Shown here: one piece after another, positions 1-7,036 of the stretch
How positions within the stretch are numbered: the first letter of the stretch is position 1
How the letters are laid out: the number at the start of each line of letters is the position of its first letter
Source: an archaeon
Lineage (GTDB): Archaea; Asgardarchaeota; Hermodarchaeia; Hermodarchaeales; Hermodarchaeaceae
NCBI GenBank assembly: GCA_016550425.1
Contig: JABXGS010000204.1
Location: 1-18,886 of the forward strand
DNA: 18,886 nt
Direction: 5' to 3'
Notes under the pieces: generated by a model
The model's database searches: none
What the model was told of the DNA's origin: nothing
The model's input: the letters and a program-made list of their open reading frames with translations, nothing else
Made by a program: the position numbers and the translations under genes

Positions 1-213
1 GACCATCTGAGTGTCCAGGCAAAAATGCGGCAAGAGGTTCACTACAAGCGTTGGGGAACTGCTCAACGGGAAATCCGATTCCAAAGCTTCTCAAAGGGAG
101 TTTCCTTACCACGTGATGCTGATGCAGAGAATATCCAAGCCACATTTAGTGATGGACTTCTGGAGCTTCGGATTCAAAAAAAGAAGCAACCTAGACACAT
201 ACAAATTGAGTAG
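1..213 (+). CDS. HSP20 / alpha-crystallin small heat shock protein, C-terminal part (5' end outside window)
   Basis: The reading frame is open from base 1 and ends at TAG 211-213, so only the last 70 residues are present. The order YKRWG, REIRFQSFSKGVSLP, then FSDGLLELRIQKK is the second half of an alpha-crystallin domain: the SF-RSF-LP strand followed by the DG-LE-R strand. The protein ends in HIQIE, which carries the I-x-I motif that small heat shock proteins use to dock neighbouring subunits. Proteins of this family hold unfolding proteins in a soluble state in the cytoplasm without using ATP. An in-frame ATG at 25 exists but lies inside the domain, so it is unlikely to be the true start. 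The gene converges on the ThDP enzyme at 322-2103. Confidence 0.85.
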   Translation, partial: DHLSVQAKMRQEVHYKRWGTAQREIRFQSFSKGVSLPRDADAENIQATFSDGLLELRIQKKKQPRHIQIE

Positions 214-321
214 CGAAGCAACACTATGTAATCATTCGGAATACCAAAGTATGATTAATGAAGAGATGCTTAGAAATGAAAAGGGAATTATGAAGCCGTT
301 AATTTTTCAGCCTTTAGTTAA
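214..321. other. Convergent intergenic gap between HSP20 and ThDP enzyme genes
   Basis: This is a 108-bp AT-rich gap. A five-T run (ATTTTTC, about 301-307) could help end HSP20 transcription in the archaeal manner. A 12-bp palindrome AGTTAATTAACT (316-327) covers the stop codon of the minus-strand gene and is probably fortuitous. I see no gene here. Confidence 0.4.
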
Positions 322-2103
322 TTAACTGGCCACAACTTCCGATACCGTTTTTTTCTCCTTTTTCTCTTCCTCGACTGGGGGTGGACTACACCCTTCCAAC
401 CACACTGATCCAACTAATGCAAGTTCGGGAGGATTTAGGTTCGCATCCCTGTCAATGATTACATCAATAACTGCCGGTAACTTGGATTTCACAGCCCGTT
501 TAAGAGCTGGGCGAATTTCTTTTGTCTTGGTGACACGTTCGCCATAGCAACCCATCGCCTGTGCCACTTTGTCGTATCGCACATCGGTGAAGTCGACCTG
601 ATAATATCTGTTTTCAAATAGGAGATGCTGAACCCCTGCAATCATCCCAAAGCGGCGATCATTAGCAACGATAGCTATCATCGGGGCATTATGTCTAACT
701 GCCGTTTCCAATTCTTGTATATTGAACATAAAGGAACCATCCCCGCTGATTAGATACACTTGCCGATCAGGATGTGTAATTTTCGCTCCTATGGCGTAGG
801 GCAATCCTACTCCAAGATGTCCCGAATCACAGGCATAGAGGTATGTTCGAGGTTCGTAAATCCGATTCAGATGAAGTGCCCAAAGATTGATGTTCCCTCC
901 ATCGATGCAGCTGATTGCAGTTCGGTCAAAGAAATCTCGTACCTCCTTGACAAGGCGAAGAGGATGAATCGGCTCAGTGTCCTCGGACGCAATCTTCAGT
1001 TGGGATTGATAGAATGCGTTGCGGGAGGTTTGGCATTGCTCAAGAATGGACGAAGGTATCTTTGGTTCACTCCGGCGTTTTACTTCCGAAAGGAGAAATT
1101 GGAGGGTGCTTTTTGCATCTCCAACAAGGGCTAAATCGACTTCCCGATTAACGCCAATCATTTCACTCTCGATATCTATTTGAATTAGTTTCTGTTTCTC
1201 AGGTGGCTTCCAACCAGGAGATTTACCCCAGAAATCTAAATCCCCCAGACGACCTCCAGCAAGAAGAACGAGATCTGCACGGTTTTGTGCATAAGCGCCA
1301 CATTGAAGACCGGGCTCGATTGCCAATGGATGATCTGCGGGAATCGCACCGCGAGCAGCCGGGCTCATGGTTACCCCAGCAGAAAGATGTTCGGCTAACG
1401 CGACTAGTTCTTCTGAGGCATTAGCCCATAAGACACCTGTGCCAGCATGAATAAGAGGAAACTCCGCTTCCAGCAGTAGTTGTGCTGCTTGTCCTATTAG
1501 CGTTGGATACGAAGTGGGCTGATTAGTGACTCGGTATTTATGGGGAGAGACCAAGAGGGGTGGTGAGTCGACTGTCCCATAGAGGATGTCGGAGGGAAAA
1601 TCAAGATGTACAGGTCCTGGTCGACCAGCTAAAGCTACTCGAAAAGCCTGTCGAACTAGCTCCGGAATACGATCAATGGTCCATACTACAGCGTTCCACT
1701 TGACAAGGGGTTTGAAAAGTTGAATCTGATCAAGCCCTTGTGTCATTCCCGTATCTGGATAGATCCGCCATCGCTGATTCTGTGCTGTAAGCACAATAAG
1801 GGGTACACTATCCGCATGAGCTGCATACACTCCACCCACAAGATTTGCAGCTCCAGGTCCCACGGTTCCTAGGCAAATTCCAGGTTTTCTGGTAGTTCTG
1901 GCATAGGCATCAGCCATATGAGCAGCTGCAGCTTCATGCCGTGTGGTTACGAATTCGATGCCCAATTGTTCACCCTTTCGAGCGAGAACATCAAAGAAGG
2001 AATTCCATTGGTCACCGATAATGCCAAAGATATATTGTACCTCTTCGTTGGCTAAACATTGGGCGAGTATTTCTCCACCAGAGATTTTCATAGTATCACA
2101 CAT
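322..2103 (-). CDS. Thiamine-diphosphate-dependent enzyme, acetolactate synthase-like (IlvB/COG0028 family)
   Basis: The 593-aa length fits the acetolactate synthase, oxalyl-CoA decarboxylase and benzoylformate decarboxylase superfamily. The N-terminal Pyr domain has the catalytic glutamate in TTRHEAAAAHMADAY (E57), followed by GTVGPGAANLVGG. A central domain follows (about 200-340). The C-terminal PP domain has the ThDP/Mg motif starting GDGSF (residues 454-456) and ending at N481-D482. Which reaction it catalyses cannot be read from the sequence. Residues 23-38 (QYIFGIIGDQWNSFFD) differ from the usual FGxPG of true acetolactate synthases, and no small regulatory subunit is adjacent, so valine/isoleucine synthesis is not supported. 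The C-terminus carries a Pro/Glu/Lys-rich tail of about 20 residues. The first ATG (2103) was used; ATG 2091 is equally possible. An AATAATTA box about 30 nt upstream suggests a leaderless or short-leader transcript. Confidence 0.8.
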   Translation of the reverse strand: MCDTMKISGGEILAQCLANEEVQYIFGIIGDQWNSFFDVLARKGEQLGIEFVTTRHEAAAAHMADAYARTTRKPGICLGTVGPGAANLVGGVYAAHADSVPLIVLTAQNQRWRIYPDTGMTQGLDQIQLFKPLVKWNAVVWTIDRIPELVRQAFRVALAGRPGPVHLDFPSDILYGTVDSPPLLVSPHKYRVTNQPTSYPTLIGQAAQLLLEAEFPLIHAGTGVLWANASEELVALAEHLSAGVTMSPAARGAIPADHPLAIEPGLQCGAYAQNRADLVLLAGGRLGDLDFWGKSPGWKPPEKQKLIQIDIESEMIGVNREVDLALVGDAKSTLQFLLSEVKRRSEPKIPSSILEQCQTSRNAFYQSQLKIASEDTEPIHPLRLVKEVRDFFDRTAISCIDGGNINLWALHLNRIYEPRTYLYACDSGHLGVGLPYAIGAKITHPDRQVYLISGDGSFMFNIQELETAVRHNAPMIAIVANDRRFGMIAGVQHLLFENRYYQVDFTDVRYDKVAQAMGCYGERVTKTKEIRPALKRAVKSKLPAVIDVIIDRDANLNPPELALVGSVWLEGCSPPPVEEEKKEKKTVSEVVAS

Positions 2104-2212
2104 TCAACTTGTAAAGGGGTAAGCTAATTATTGCGTGTTTTGACTTCTTATGTTGTGCTGGTGCTGGAATATGAGGTAGTTTTTTATATAGTTATGAATA
2201 TATATTCAAAAC
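2104..2212. promoter_or_regulatory. Divergent promoter region, ThDP enzyme / first DUF134 gene, with 12-bp palindrome
   Basis: On the plus strand TTTTTATATA at 2181-2190 is a good TATA-like box, 23-32 nt before the GTG start at 2213, which suggests a nearly leaderless transcript. A perfect 12-bp palindrome GAATATATATTC lies at 2196-2207, between that box and the start codon, where a bound protein would block initiation. Autoregulation by the DUF134 protein is an inference. The 18-bp element found upstream of the second DUF134 gene is not present here. Confidence 0.5.
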
Positions 2213-2650
2213 GTGCCAAGACCATACAAGCGCAGATTTGTCCGCGCCGAACCCAACGTAAGCTACTACAAGCCGAGAGGCATACCCATCGGCACCATTG
2301 ACGAAGTTGTCTTAAATGTCGATGAGTTTGAAGCCCTTCGCGTCAAAGATTACATGGGACTTACTCAAAACCAAGCAGCCCAACAGCTGAAGGTGTCACA
2401 ACCCACACTGCACCGGATTCTAAAGTCTGCTCATAATAAAATTGCCGATGCCCTAGTACACGGCAAGGCTCTTCGAATTGAAGGAGGCCCTATTGAATTA
2501 CCAGAACTACGATGGTTTCGATGCTTTACATGTCAACACCAATGGACAGAACCCTTTGGTACAGGACGACCAACTAGCTGCCCAAAATGTAACAGCCACT
2601 ATCTGCGCCGGTTAGCACAGTCAGAAGTTGACAAAACAGGAGATGAATGA
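2213..2650 (+). CDS. DUF134 family HTH regulator with C-terminal zinc ribbon
   Basis: The N-terminal MPRPYKRR, followed by the core LNVDEFEALRVKDYMGLTQ and the helix-turn-helix NQAAQQLKVSQPTLHRIL (about 53-70), is the pattern of the DUF134 family (PF02001). These are predicted DNA-binding proteins often found beside NifX-like and MinD-like Fe-S genes. Residues 102-130 add a zinc ribbon with ligands C104, C107, C123 and C126, which is not part of the minimal family. The 145-aa length is longer than the second DUF134 protein here (107 aa, 5680-6003), which lacks the ribbon. The GTG at 2213 starts the family-typical MPRP sequence, so this start is well supported. The gene overlaps the next one by 8 bp and leads a run of five genes. 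It probably controls the cluster in response to metal or redox state. Confidence 0.88.
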   Translation: MPRPYKRRFVRAEPNVSYYKPRGIPIGTIDEVVLNVDEFEALRVKDYMGLTQNQAAQQLKVSQPTLHRILKSAHNKIADALVHGKALRIEGGPIELPELRWFRCFTCQHQWTEPFGTGRPTSCPKCNSHYLRRLAQSEVDKTGDE

Positions 2651-3071
2651 GACGAAAATTTGTGTAACCGCTCAAGGTCCAACGCTTGATGCACCAGTTG
2701 ACCCCCGATTCGGGCGATGTGCGAACTTCATTTTTGTTGATTCAAACACCATGGAATTTGAATCAACGCCTAACCCCGGAGCGATGACAGGTGGAGGAGC
2801 CGGAATTCAGGCTGCCCAATTTGTTGTGGATCATCAAGCAAAGGTTGTCTTGACTGGTAATTTAGGACCCAATGCCTATCATGCCCTCAACGCCGGCGGT
2901 GTAGAAATTTACACCGGAATTTCGGGAAGCGTCCATGATGCCATTAACCAATTTAAGAACAATCAACTCACCAAAACCGCTTCATCAACCACACCCGCTC
3001 ATACGGGGATGGGAATGGGACGCGGCGGAGGACGTGGTGGTGGACGCGGTGGGGGTCGTGGCCGTTGGTAA
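2643..3071 (+). CDS. NifX/NifB-type Fe-Mo cluster-binding protein (PF02579) with Gly/Arg-rich tail
   Basis: ICVTAQGPTLDAPVDPRFGRC at the N-terminus, then NPGAMTGGGAGIQAAQ and VLTGNLGPNAYHAL, are hallmarks of the dinitrogenase Fe-Mo cofactor biosynthesis fold (PF02579). This family includes NifX, the NifB C-terminal domain, MTH1175 and the orange protein ORP. Such proteins bind or carry Mo/Fe/Cu-sulfur clusters. The last 20 or so residues are a GRGGG repeat encoded by a degenerate tandem stretch (about 3018-3063). No nif structural genes are in the window, so a nitrogenase role is not implied. I chose ATG 2643 because its product begins MNETKICVTAQG as the family does. A TTG at 2628 in the same frame would add five residues. 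It overlaps the DUF134 gene and is probably translationally coupled to it. Confidence 0.88.
   Translation: MNETKICVTAQGPTLDAPVDPRFGRCANFIFVDSNTMEFESTPNPGAMTGGGAGIQAAQFVVDHQAKVVLTGNLGPNAYHALNAGGVEIYTGISGSVHDAINQFKNNQLTKTASSTTPAHTGMGMGRGGGRGGGRGGGRGRW
3018..3063 (+). repeat. In-frame GGR-repeat coding stretch (about 12-bp period)
   Basis: A degenerate GGN-CGN-GGN-GGN period is repeated about three times and encodes RGGGRGGGRGGGRGR at the end of the NifX-like protein. Third codon positions vary (cgc, cgt; ggc, gga, ggt), so the peptide repeat is kept while the DNA drifts. That suggests selection on the protein rather than a recent DNA expansion. Confidence 0.7.
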
Positions 3072-3103
3072 GGGTTCCAACCTATAGTTAGGAGTTGAAT
3101 AAT

Positions 3104-3481
3104 ATGGTTGAACGTGTTATTGTTCCTGTGTTGAATGAAGCAGGTGAAGCAAGCGAACTGTCCCCACATTTTGGCAGAGCTCCATTCTTTGCCATCATTG
3201 AATTCTCCGAAAACAACGAAATAGGGAGAATAGAATTTGCTCCTAATCGAAGTGGACATTTCGGAGGAGGAGGCGAACGCCCGCCAGATATTCTCCTAAG
3301 TTTTGCACCGAATACGGTGATAACCGTTGGGATGGGTCCTCGGGCCCTTCGACGATTTCAATCAGAAGGCGTTGCAGTAATGCAAGCCACAGCAAATACT
3401 CTGGGGGAAGTTCTTACCGCATTTAAGAACAGCGAATTGAAGGAATTAACAGACGGATGCCGTGAAGCACGGCATAGATGA
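3104..3481 (+). CDS. Second NifX/NifB-type cluster-binding protein (PF02579)
   Basis: VIVPVLNEAGEASELSPHFGRAPFFAIIE is the PF02579 start, with the SPHFGRAPFF variant that marks a separate subgroup from the preceding paralogue (DPRFGRCANF). It is followed by RPPDILLSFAPNTVITVGMGPRAL and EGVAVMQATANTLGEVLTAFKNSEL, which complete the fold. The 125-aa length is typical and there is no Gly/Arg tail. The start is ATG 3104, preceded by GGAG at 3091-3094 with a 9-nt spacer. A TTG at 3095 directly abuts that SD and is unlikely to be used. The protein probably pairs with the first NifX-like protein and the two downstream ATPases in building or carrying a metal-sulfur cluster. Confidence 0.87.
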   Translation: MVERVIVPVLNEAGEASELSPHFGRAPFFAIIEFSENNEIGRIEFAPNRSGHFGGGGERPPDILLSFAPNTVITVGMGPRALRRFQSEGVAVMQATANTLGEVLTAFKNSELKELTDGCREARHR

Positions 3482-3521
3482 ACAGATAAATCGATGGCAT
3501 GAGGAATAAGGTGTAGTTAGT

Positions 3522-4367
3522 TTGAAAATTGCCGTTGCGAGTGGTAAGGGAGGGACAGGTAAGACCTCGTTTGCTGTGAATTTTGCTCTTTCATTATCTG
3601 GACCGATTCAAGTATTGGACTGTGATGCAGATGAACCGAACGTGCATACCCTTCTCCCCCTTAATGAAGAAGAAGTTGAGCCTGTGTATGCGCTCGTTCC
3701 CGAGTTCAACCAAGAGAAATGTACTCAATCTAAAGAGTGTGTAGAATTCTGCCCTAATCACGCCATCTTTGTTGGTAAAAACGGGGTTAGTTTTTTTCCT
3801 GAGCTCTGCATCGGTTGTGGAGGTTGCATTTTAGTTTGTCCAAACCAGGCGATCAAGGAAGGAAGACGCAAGCTAGGTGCAATCCATCGCGGAGTAACAA
3901 AAGAAGGGATGCAAGTTGTCTATGGGAACCTCGATGTAGGTGAACCCCTTGTCGTGCCAGTAATCAAAGCAGTCAAAGAACAAGCAAGCACAACCAATGG
4001 AACAACCGTGATTATCGATTCGCCTCCAGGAGTATCTTGCCCAATGGTTGAATCAGTTCATGGATCCGATTATGCCATCTTAGTTACCGAGCCAACACCC
4101 TTTGGCTTACATGATTTGCAGCTTGCGGTTGACACGATTCGCCAACTTGACATTCCAATCGGTGTCGTAATTAATCGTGCGGGTATCGGAGATCGGCAGG
4201 TATACTCATATTGTTCTAGCGAACAGCTTCCTATCATATTAGAAATTCCACATAGTCGTCAAATTGCCGAATTATTCGCTGAAGGCATCCCCTTCGTCAC
4301 CAAATTAACAGAATGGCAACCAAAACTGGAAGCTGTTTTCAAAGCAATTCAGGAGGCGAAGAGCTAA
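3522..4367 (+). CDS. MinD/Mrp-type P-loop ATPase with inserted ferredoxin domain (paralogue 1)
   Basis: The deviant Walker A SGKGGTGKTS is at residues 7-16, and VLDCDADEPN and IIDSPPGVS are the other nucleotide-site motifs of the MinD/NBP35 family. A ferredoxin-like insert sits at residues 65-110. Its second motif, C96-x2-C99-x2-C102-x3-C106P, is complete. The first reads C67-x2-S70-x2-C73-x3-C77P: serine replaces the second cysteine, so a [3Fe-4S] or serine-ligated cluster is likely. Paired ATPases of this type accompany NifX-like proteins in the ORP operon of Desulfovibrio and in many archaea. The start is TTG 3522, preceded by AGGTG (3509-3513). The stop TAA shares its last base with the ATG of the next gene (TAATG). 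Confidence 0.9.
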   Translation: MKIAVASGKGGTGKTSFAVNFALSLSGPIQVLDCDADEPNVHTLLPLNEEEVEPVYALVPEFNQEKCTQSKECVEFCPNHAIFVGKNGVSFFPELCIGCGGCILVCPNQAIKEGRRKLGAIHRGVTKEGMQVVYGNLDVGEPLVVPVIKAVKEQASTTNGTTVIIDSPPGVSCPMVESVHGSDYAILVTEPTPFGLHDLQLAVDTIRQLDIPIGVVINRAGIGDRQVYSYCSSEQLPIILEIPHSRQIAELFAEGIPFVTKLTEWQPKLEAVFKAIQEAKS

Positions 4368-5239
4368 TGAAAGAACTGGTGATTGTGAGTGGAAAGGGTG
4401 GAACCGGAAAGACATCTATTGCAGCCGCATTAGCAACTTTAGCTCCAAATCCTATCTTAGCTGATTGTGATGTTGATGCACCTAATCTACATTTACTCCT
4501 GGCCCCTGAGATCAAATCTTCGGAGGAATTTATCGAGACAAAAGTCGCTGTAATTGATCCAGACTTATGCACTAGTTGTGGTATCTGTGAAGCTGCGTGC
4601 AAATTTGATGCAATTACCCCGGAATTTCAAGTTGACCCAATCATGTGTGAAGGATGCGGAGTCTGTTACATTAGTTGCCCAACAAACGCAATAGAAATGA
4701 AAGACCGCCTTTCAGGTTACATCTATACTTCCGAAACCAAGTATGGTCCAATGGCTCATGCCCTTTTGCTTGCGGGCGAAAGTAATTCTGGAAAGCTCGT
4801 TACTCATGTTCGAGAACTCGCATTAAAATTAGCAACCCAAAATGAGAAAGATCTTATCATAATTGATGGTCCCCCAGGAATAGCCTGTGCAGCGATATCT
4901 GCGATTACCGGAGCTTCAGCCGGTCTAGTTGTCACCGAACCAACCGTAGCAGCTATTCATGACTTAGAACGCATTCTTGAACTATTCCAGCACTTCGGCA
5001 TTCCTGTCACTGTTCTCATTAACAAAGCCGATTTGAATCTGCAAAAAACTGGTGAAATAAAAGAGTATTGCGAGCAAAAGGGAATACCCATAGTAGGGGA
5101 ATTGGTCTATGATACCATCATGTACAAAGCGGTCGTCGCTGGTCAGCCCATTGTCGAATATGCTCCAACTAATCGCTTATCCAAGACGTTGGAAAATATT
5201 TGGAAAAAAGTTGAGCAGCAGCTCGACACCCATGACTGA
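4367..5239 (+). CDS. MinD/Mrp-type P-loop ATPase with inserted ferredoxin domain (paralogue 2)
   Basis: Walker A SGKGGTGKTS is at residues 8-17, and LADCDVDAPN and IIDGPPGIA follow. The ferredoxin insert (about 66-108) is complete in both halves: C68, C71, C74, C78 and C94, C97, C100, C104P. The tail (VTEPTVAAIHDLERILEL, INKADLN, PIVGELVYD) is typical of this ATPase group, which probably loads or transfers metal-sulfur clusters using ATP. The start is ATG 4367, supported by AGGAGG at 4351-4356 and by overlap with the upstream stop. An earlier in-frame ATG at 4313 lies inside paralogue 1 and is not credible. The two ATPases probably form a heterodimer, only one of which has both canonical ferredoxin clusters. 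Confidence 0.91.
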   Translation: MKELVIVSGKGGTGKTSIAAALATLAPNPILADCDVDAPNLHLLLAPEIKSSEEFIETKVAVIDPDLCTSCGICEAACKFDAITPEFQVDPIMCEGCGVCYISCPTNAIEMKDRLSGYIYTSETKYGPMAHALLLAGESNSGKLVTHVRELALKLATQNEKDLIIIDGPPGIACAAISAITGASAGLVVTEPTVAAIHDLERILELFQHFGIPVTVLINKADLNLQKTGEIKEYCEQKGIPIVGELVYDTIMYKAVVAGQPIVEYAPTNRLSKTLENIWKKVEQQLDTHD

Positions 5240-5288
5240 ACCTGAAGAGTCGTTAGAGTGCGATGAAGAGGTATTATTGCACCAGAAG

Positions 5289-5579
5289 CTAATTCCCAAC
5301 TTTCTTTCCGCAGCTAGGACAATAATTCGCGTTGGTTGGTAAAGGCGCACTGCATTGGGTACAGAAGTTTATACCTGATGCGAATTGGTTTGGGAAGGGA
5401 GGGGCTTGTTCGGGAGCGATACCTTGATTTTGCTGTTGGGAATATAGATACCAACAACTACCACGTCCATAGAGCCAGCCTGGGCGTTGCCATGGAGGAA
5501 GATGAGAGAAAGGTCCGTTACCTGGCCATTGACCTTGATTGCGACCCTGACCACGTCCTCGATTTCCACGTTGCCACAT
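5289..5579 (-). CDS. Small glycine-rich protein with C-terminal zinc ribbon (DUF5320-like)
   Basis: The 96-aa protein has a first half rich in Gly, Arg, Gln, Pro and Trp (WQRGNRGRGQGRNQGQW, then HLPPWQRPGWLYGRG). It ends in a zinc ribbon with C73-x2-C76 and C87-x2-C90. Gly-rich proteins of this kind (DUF5320-like) recur beside NifX/MinD clusters, but the family match is by eye only. The start is ATG 5579: AGAGGTGAT (5587-5595 on the plus-strand numbering) is a near-perfect SD 7 nt upstream. The GTG at 5591 is part of that SD. It faces the MinD genes and is divergent from the second DUF134 gene, with a tandem operator between them. Confidence 0.72.
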   Translation of the reverse strand: MWQRGNRGRGQGRNQGQWPGNGPFSHLPPWQRPGWLYGRGSCWYLYSQQQNQGIAPEQAPPFPNQFASGINFCTQCSAPLPTNANYCPSCGKKVGN

Positions 5580-5597
5580 TTGGGTTATCACCTCTTT

Positions 5598-5638
5598 TTG
5601 TGTTTATGCACACAATTATTTTGTGTATATGCACAGAA
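5598..5638. promoter_or_regulatory. Tandem 18-bp inverted-repeat operator in divergent promoter
   Basis: Copy 1 (5598-5615) is TTGTGT-TTATGC-ACACAA, with perfect 6-bp arms. Copy 2 (5621-5638) is TTGTGT-ATATGC-ACAGAA, with one arm mismatch. The start-to-start spacing is 23 bp, a little over two helical turns. Copy 2 touches the TATA-like box AAATATATAAAT at 5637-5648 of the second DUF134 gene, and copy 1 sits just upstream of the SD of the zinc-ribbon gene. A dimeric HTH protein bound here could control both genes. The DUF134 protein itself is the obvious candidate, by inference. Confidence 0.7.
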
Positions 5639-5648
5639 ATATATAAAT
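5637..5648 (+). promoter_or_regulatory. TATA-like box for second DUF134 gene
   Basis: AAATATATAAAT lies 32-43 nt before ATG 5680, giving a predicted start site around 5668-5672 and a leader of about 10 nt. The right end of the second operator copy overlaps its upstream side, where TFB would contact the DNA. Confidence 0.5.
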
Positions 5649-5679
5649 GTATCCAAGGGGCAATTCATAACGAACAAAA

Positions 5680-6003
5680 ATGAGATATCGTCGCGGATGG
5701 GCAGGTCGCGGACGCCCGCCAAAACCAGTTAGTTTAGGGCGGATCCCCGCACAGACCTCTTTTATTCCAACTGAGATCAAAAACTCGACGCCAATACAGC
5801 TCTATGCGTCAGAACTGGAGGCAATGCGGCTTGTTGATAAGCAAGGCCATGAGCAGAAGGATGCAGGAAAAGAGATGGGAGTTTCTCGAGGAACTGTATG
5901 GCGGCTTCTTCAAACTGGACGAAAGAAAGTCGTTACCGCATTAACAGAAAGTCGTCCTCTGGTGATAGTGGTCAAGGAAGGGCAGCTTCAAAAAACACAA
6001 TGA
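5680..6003 (+). CDS. DUF134 family HTH regulator, short form
   Basis: This 107-aa paralogue of the protein at 2213-2650 has an N-terminal arginine/glycine-rich segment (RYRRGWAGRGRPP), the DUF134 core YASELEAMRLVDKQGHEQKDAG and the HTH KEMGVSRGTVWRLLQTGRKKV (about 69-89). The zinc ribbon is missing. It ends shortly after the HTH with a stretch (PLVIVVKEGQ) matching the ALRIEGG strand of the longer paralogue. The ATG at 5680 was chosen because it follows the TATA-like box by a plausible distance and the frame is closed upstream. The radical SAM gene starts 37 nt downstream and is probably co-transcribed. It probably regulates itself and the divergent zinc-ribbon gene through the tandem operator. 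Confidence 0.82.
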   Translation: MRYRRGWAGRGRPPKPVSLGRIPAQTSFIPTEIKNSTPIQLYASELEAMRLVDKQGHEQKDAGKEMGVSRGTVWRLLQTGRKKVVTALTESRPLVIVVKEGQLQKTQ

Positions 6004-6040
6004 ATAGAACCCCAAAGGATTACAAGAAGGATAACGAGTT

Positions 6041-7036
6041 ATGGATTTAGTTTATGGCCCGGTGATGTCGTGGCGTTTCGGAAGATCTTTGGGCATTGAT
6101 CCGGTTCCTCCACCGAAAAGGTGTACCTTCAATTGCGTTTACTGCCAGTTAGGAGCCACTCGAATCCCAGCTAAACCTATACCGAGATACCAACATGAAC
6201 TTCCTGATGCAGATATGCTTCGAAATAATCTTGAAAAGCATCTTCGCCAGTTGTCTGTTGATAGTTTAGATGTGGTGACATTCTCAGGGTCCGGGGAGCC
6301 TACTCTCAACTTAAGAATGGGATCGATGGTGGGCATAACCCGAAAACAACTCCCTGGTTTGCCTGTTGTATTGTTAACGAATGGATCATTACTTGGAAAT
6401 CAGAGGGTATTGAAAAACCTTTGCGAATTTGATATTGTAACTATCAAATTTGATGCTGGAGATGATGTAACTCACCGTGCAATTAACAGACCCCTCATTT
6501 CATTTCACCACAACCAACTGGTGAAAGGCATCCATAAACTGAGAAAACTGAGCACGGCGACGATAGCTCTTGAAGTGATGTTACTGAAATTGGACTCAGA
6601 TATTTCAAATGTAAGGGGCCCAGCCCGAGAATCGTTAGTGGGTGAATTGATTGAAATAGCACCGGTTGTAGATTTTATCCAACTGTATACGCCTTGGCGA
6701 CCACCTAGTAGTGACCGCGTGAAACCAATTCAAAAATTCGAATTGGATGATTTTGCATCTGAGCTGGGGGACTACTATGAGGCAGAACGTATTTGGGTAT
6801 ACGGGAGCCATGATGCGCGAAAACAGGCTGCGTCCTGGAAATCCCACCAATCATTGCAAGAAGATTTATTGACTATGCTTCAGCGGCGACCCTGTCGGCT
6901 TAAAGATGTATCACAGTCGCTTGATATTCCCATGCATTCCTTGATGTCCATGATTTCACAGCTTCGACGCAACCATCAAATCACTGCTCAAGAACAGCTG
7001 AATGAAGTGTTTTACTCCGCTCCCAGTGAAGACTAA
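6041..7036 (+). CDS. Radical SAM protein (COG0731-like) with C-terminal winged-helix domain
   Basis: RCTFNCVYCQLG carries the radical SAM motif C28-x3-C32-x2-C35, preceded by YGPVMSWRFGRSLGID, a typical lead-in of COG0731 Fe-S oxidoreductases. VTFSGSGEPTLN is the GGEP-like SAM-binding motif. Strands around LLTNGSLL, DIVTIKFDAGD and VDFIQLYTPWRPP complete the barrel. Residues about 268-318 (LLTMLQRRPCRLKDVSQSL...) look like a winged helix. Members of this family are usually uncharacterised; one branch (TYW1) modifies tRNA, but this protein lacks a flavodoxin domain. SD AGAAGG at 6025-6030 supports ATG 6041. Its place behind DUF134 suggests a role in metal-cluster maturation, as NifB is also a radical SAM enzyme. 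Its stop overlaps that of the convergent acyl-CoA dehydrogenase gene. Confidence 0.85.
   Translation: MDLVYGPVMSWRFGRSLGIDPVPPPKRCTFNCVYCQLGATRIPAKPIPRYQHELPDADMLRNNLEKHLRQLSVDSLDVVTFSGSGEPTLNLRMGSMVGITRKQLPGLPVVLLTNGSLLGNQRVLKNLCEFDIVTIKFDAGDDVTHRAINRPLISFHHNQLVKGIHKLRKLSTATIALEVMLLKLDSDISNVRGPARESLVGELIEIAPVVDFIQLYTPWRPPSSDRVKPIQKFELDDFASELGDYYEAERIWVYGSHDARKQAASWKSHQSLQEDLLTMLQRRPCRLKDVSQSLDIPMHSLMSMISQLRRNHQITAQEQLNEVFYSAPSED

Noticed and set aside
760..1424. Two plus-strand frames of 124 and 73 codons
   Set aside because: They lie antisense within the ThDP enzyme and have no recognisable domain.
2999..3259. Minus-strand frame with a PPPRP repeat
   Set aside because: It is the antisense shadow of the GRGGG repeat and of the second NifX-like gene; both plus-strand genes are clear family members.
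2643..4367. Possible nitrogenase or nitrogen-fixation cluster
   Set aside because: NifX-type domains are widespread outside nitrogen fixation, and no nifHDK, nifE, nifN or true nifB gene is present.
5232..5342. Short plus-strand frame starting MTEPEESLECDEE after the second MinD gene
   Set aside because: It has no SD, runs antisense into the zinc-ribbon protein whose cysteine pattern is convincing, and ends inside it.
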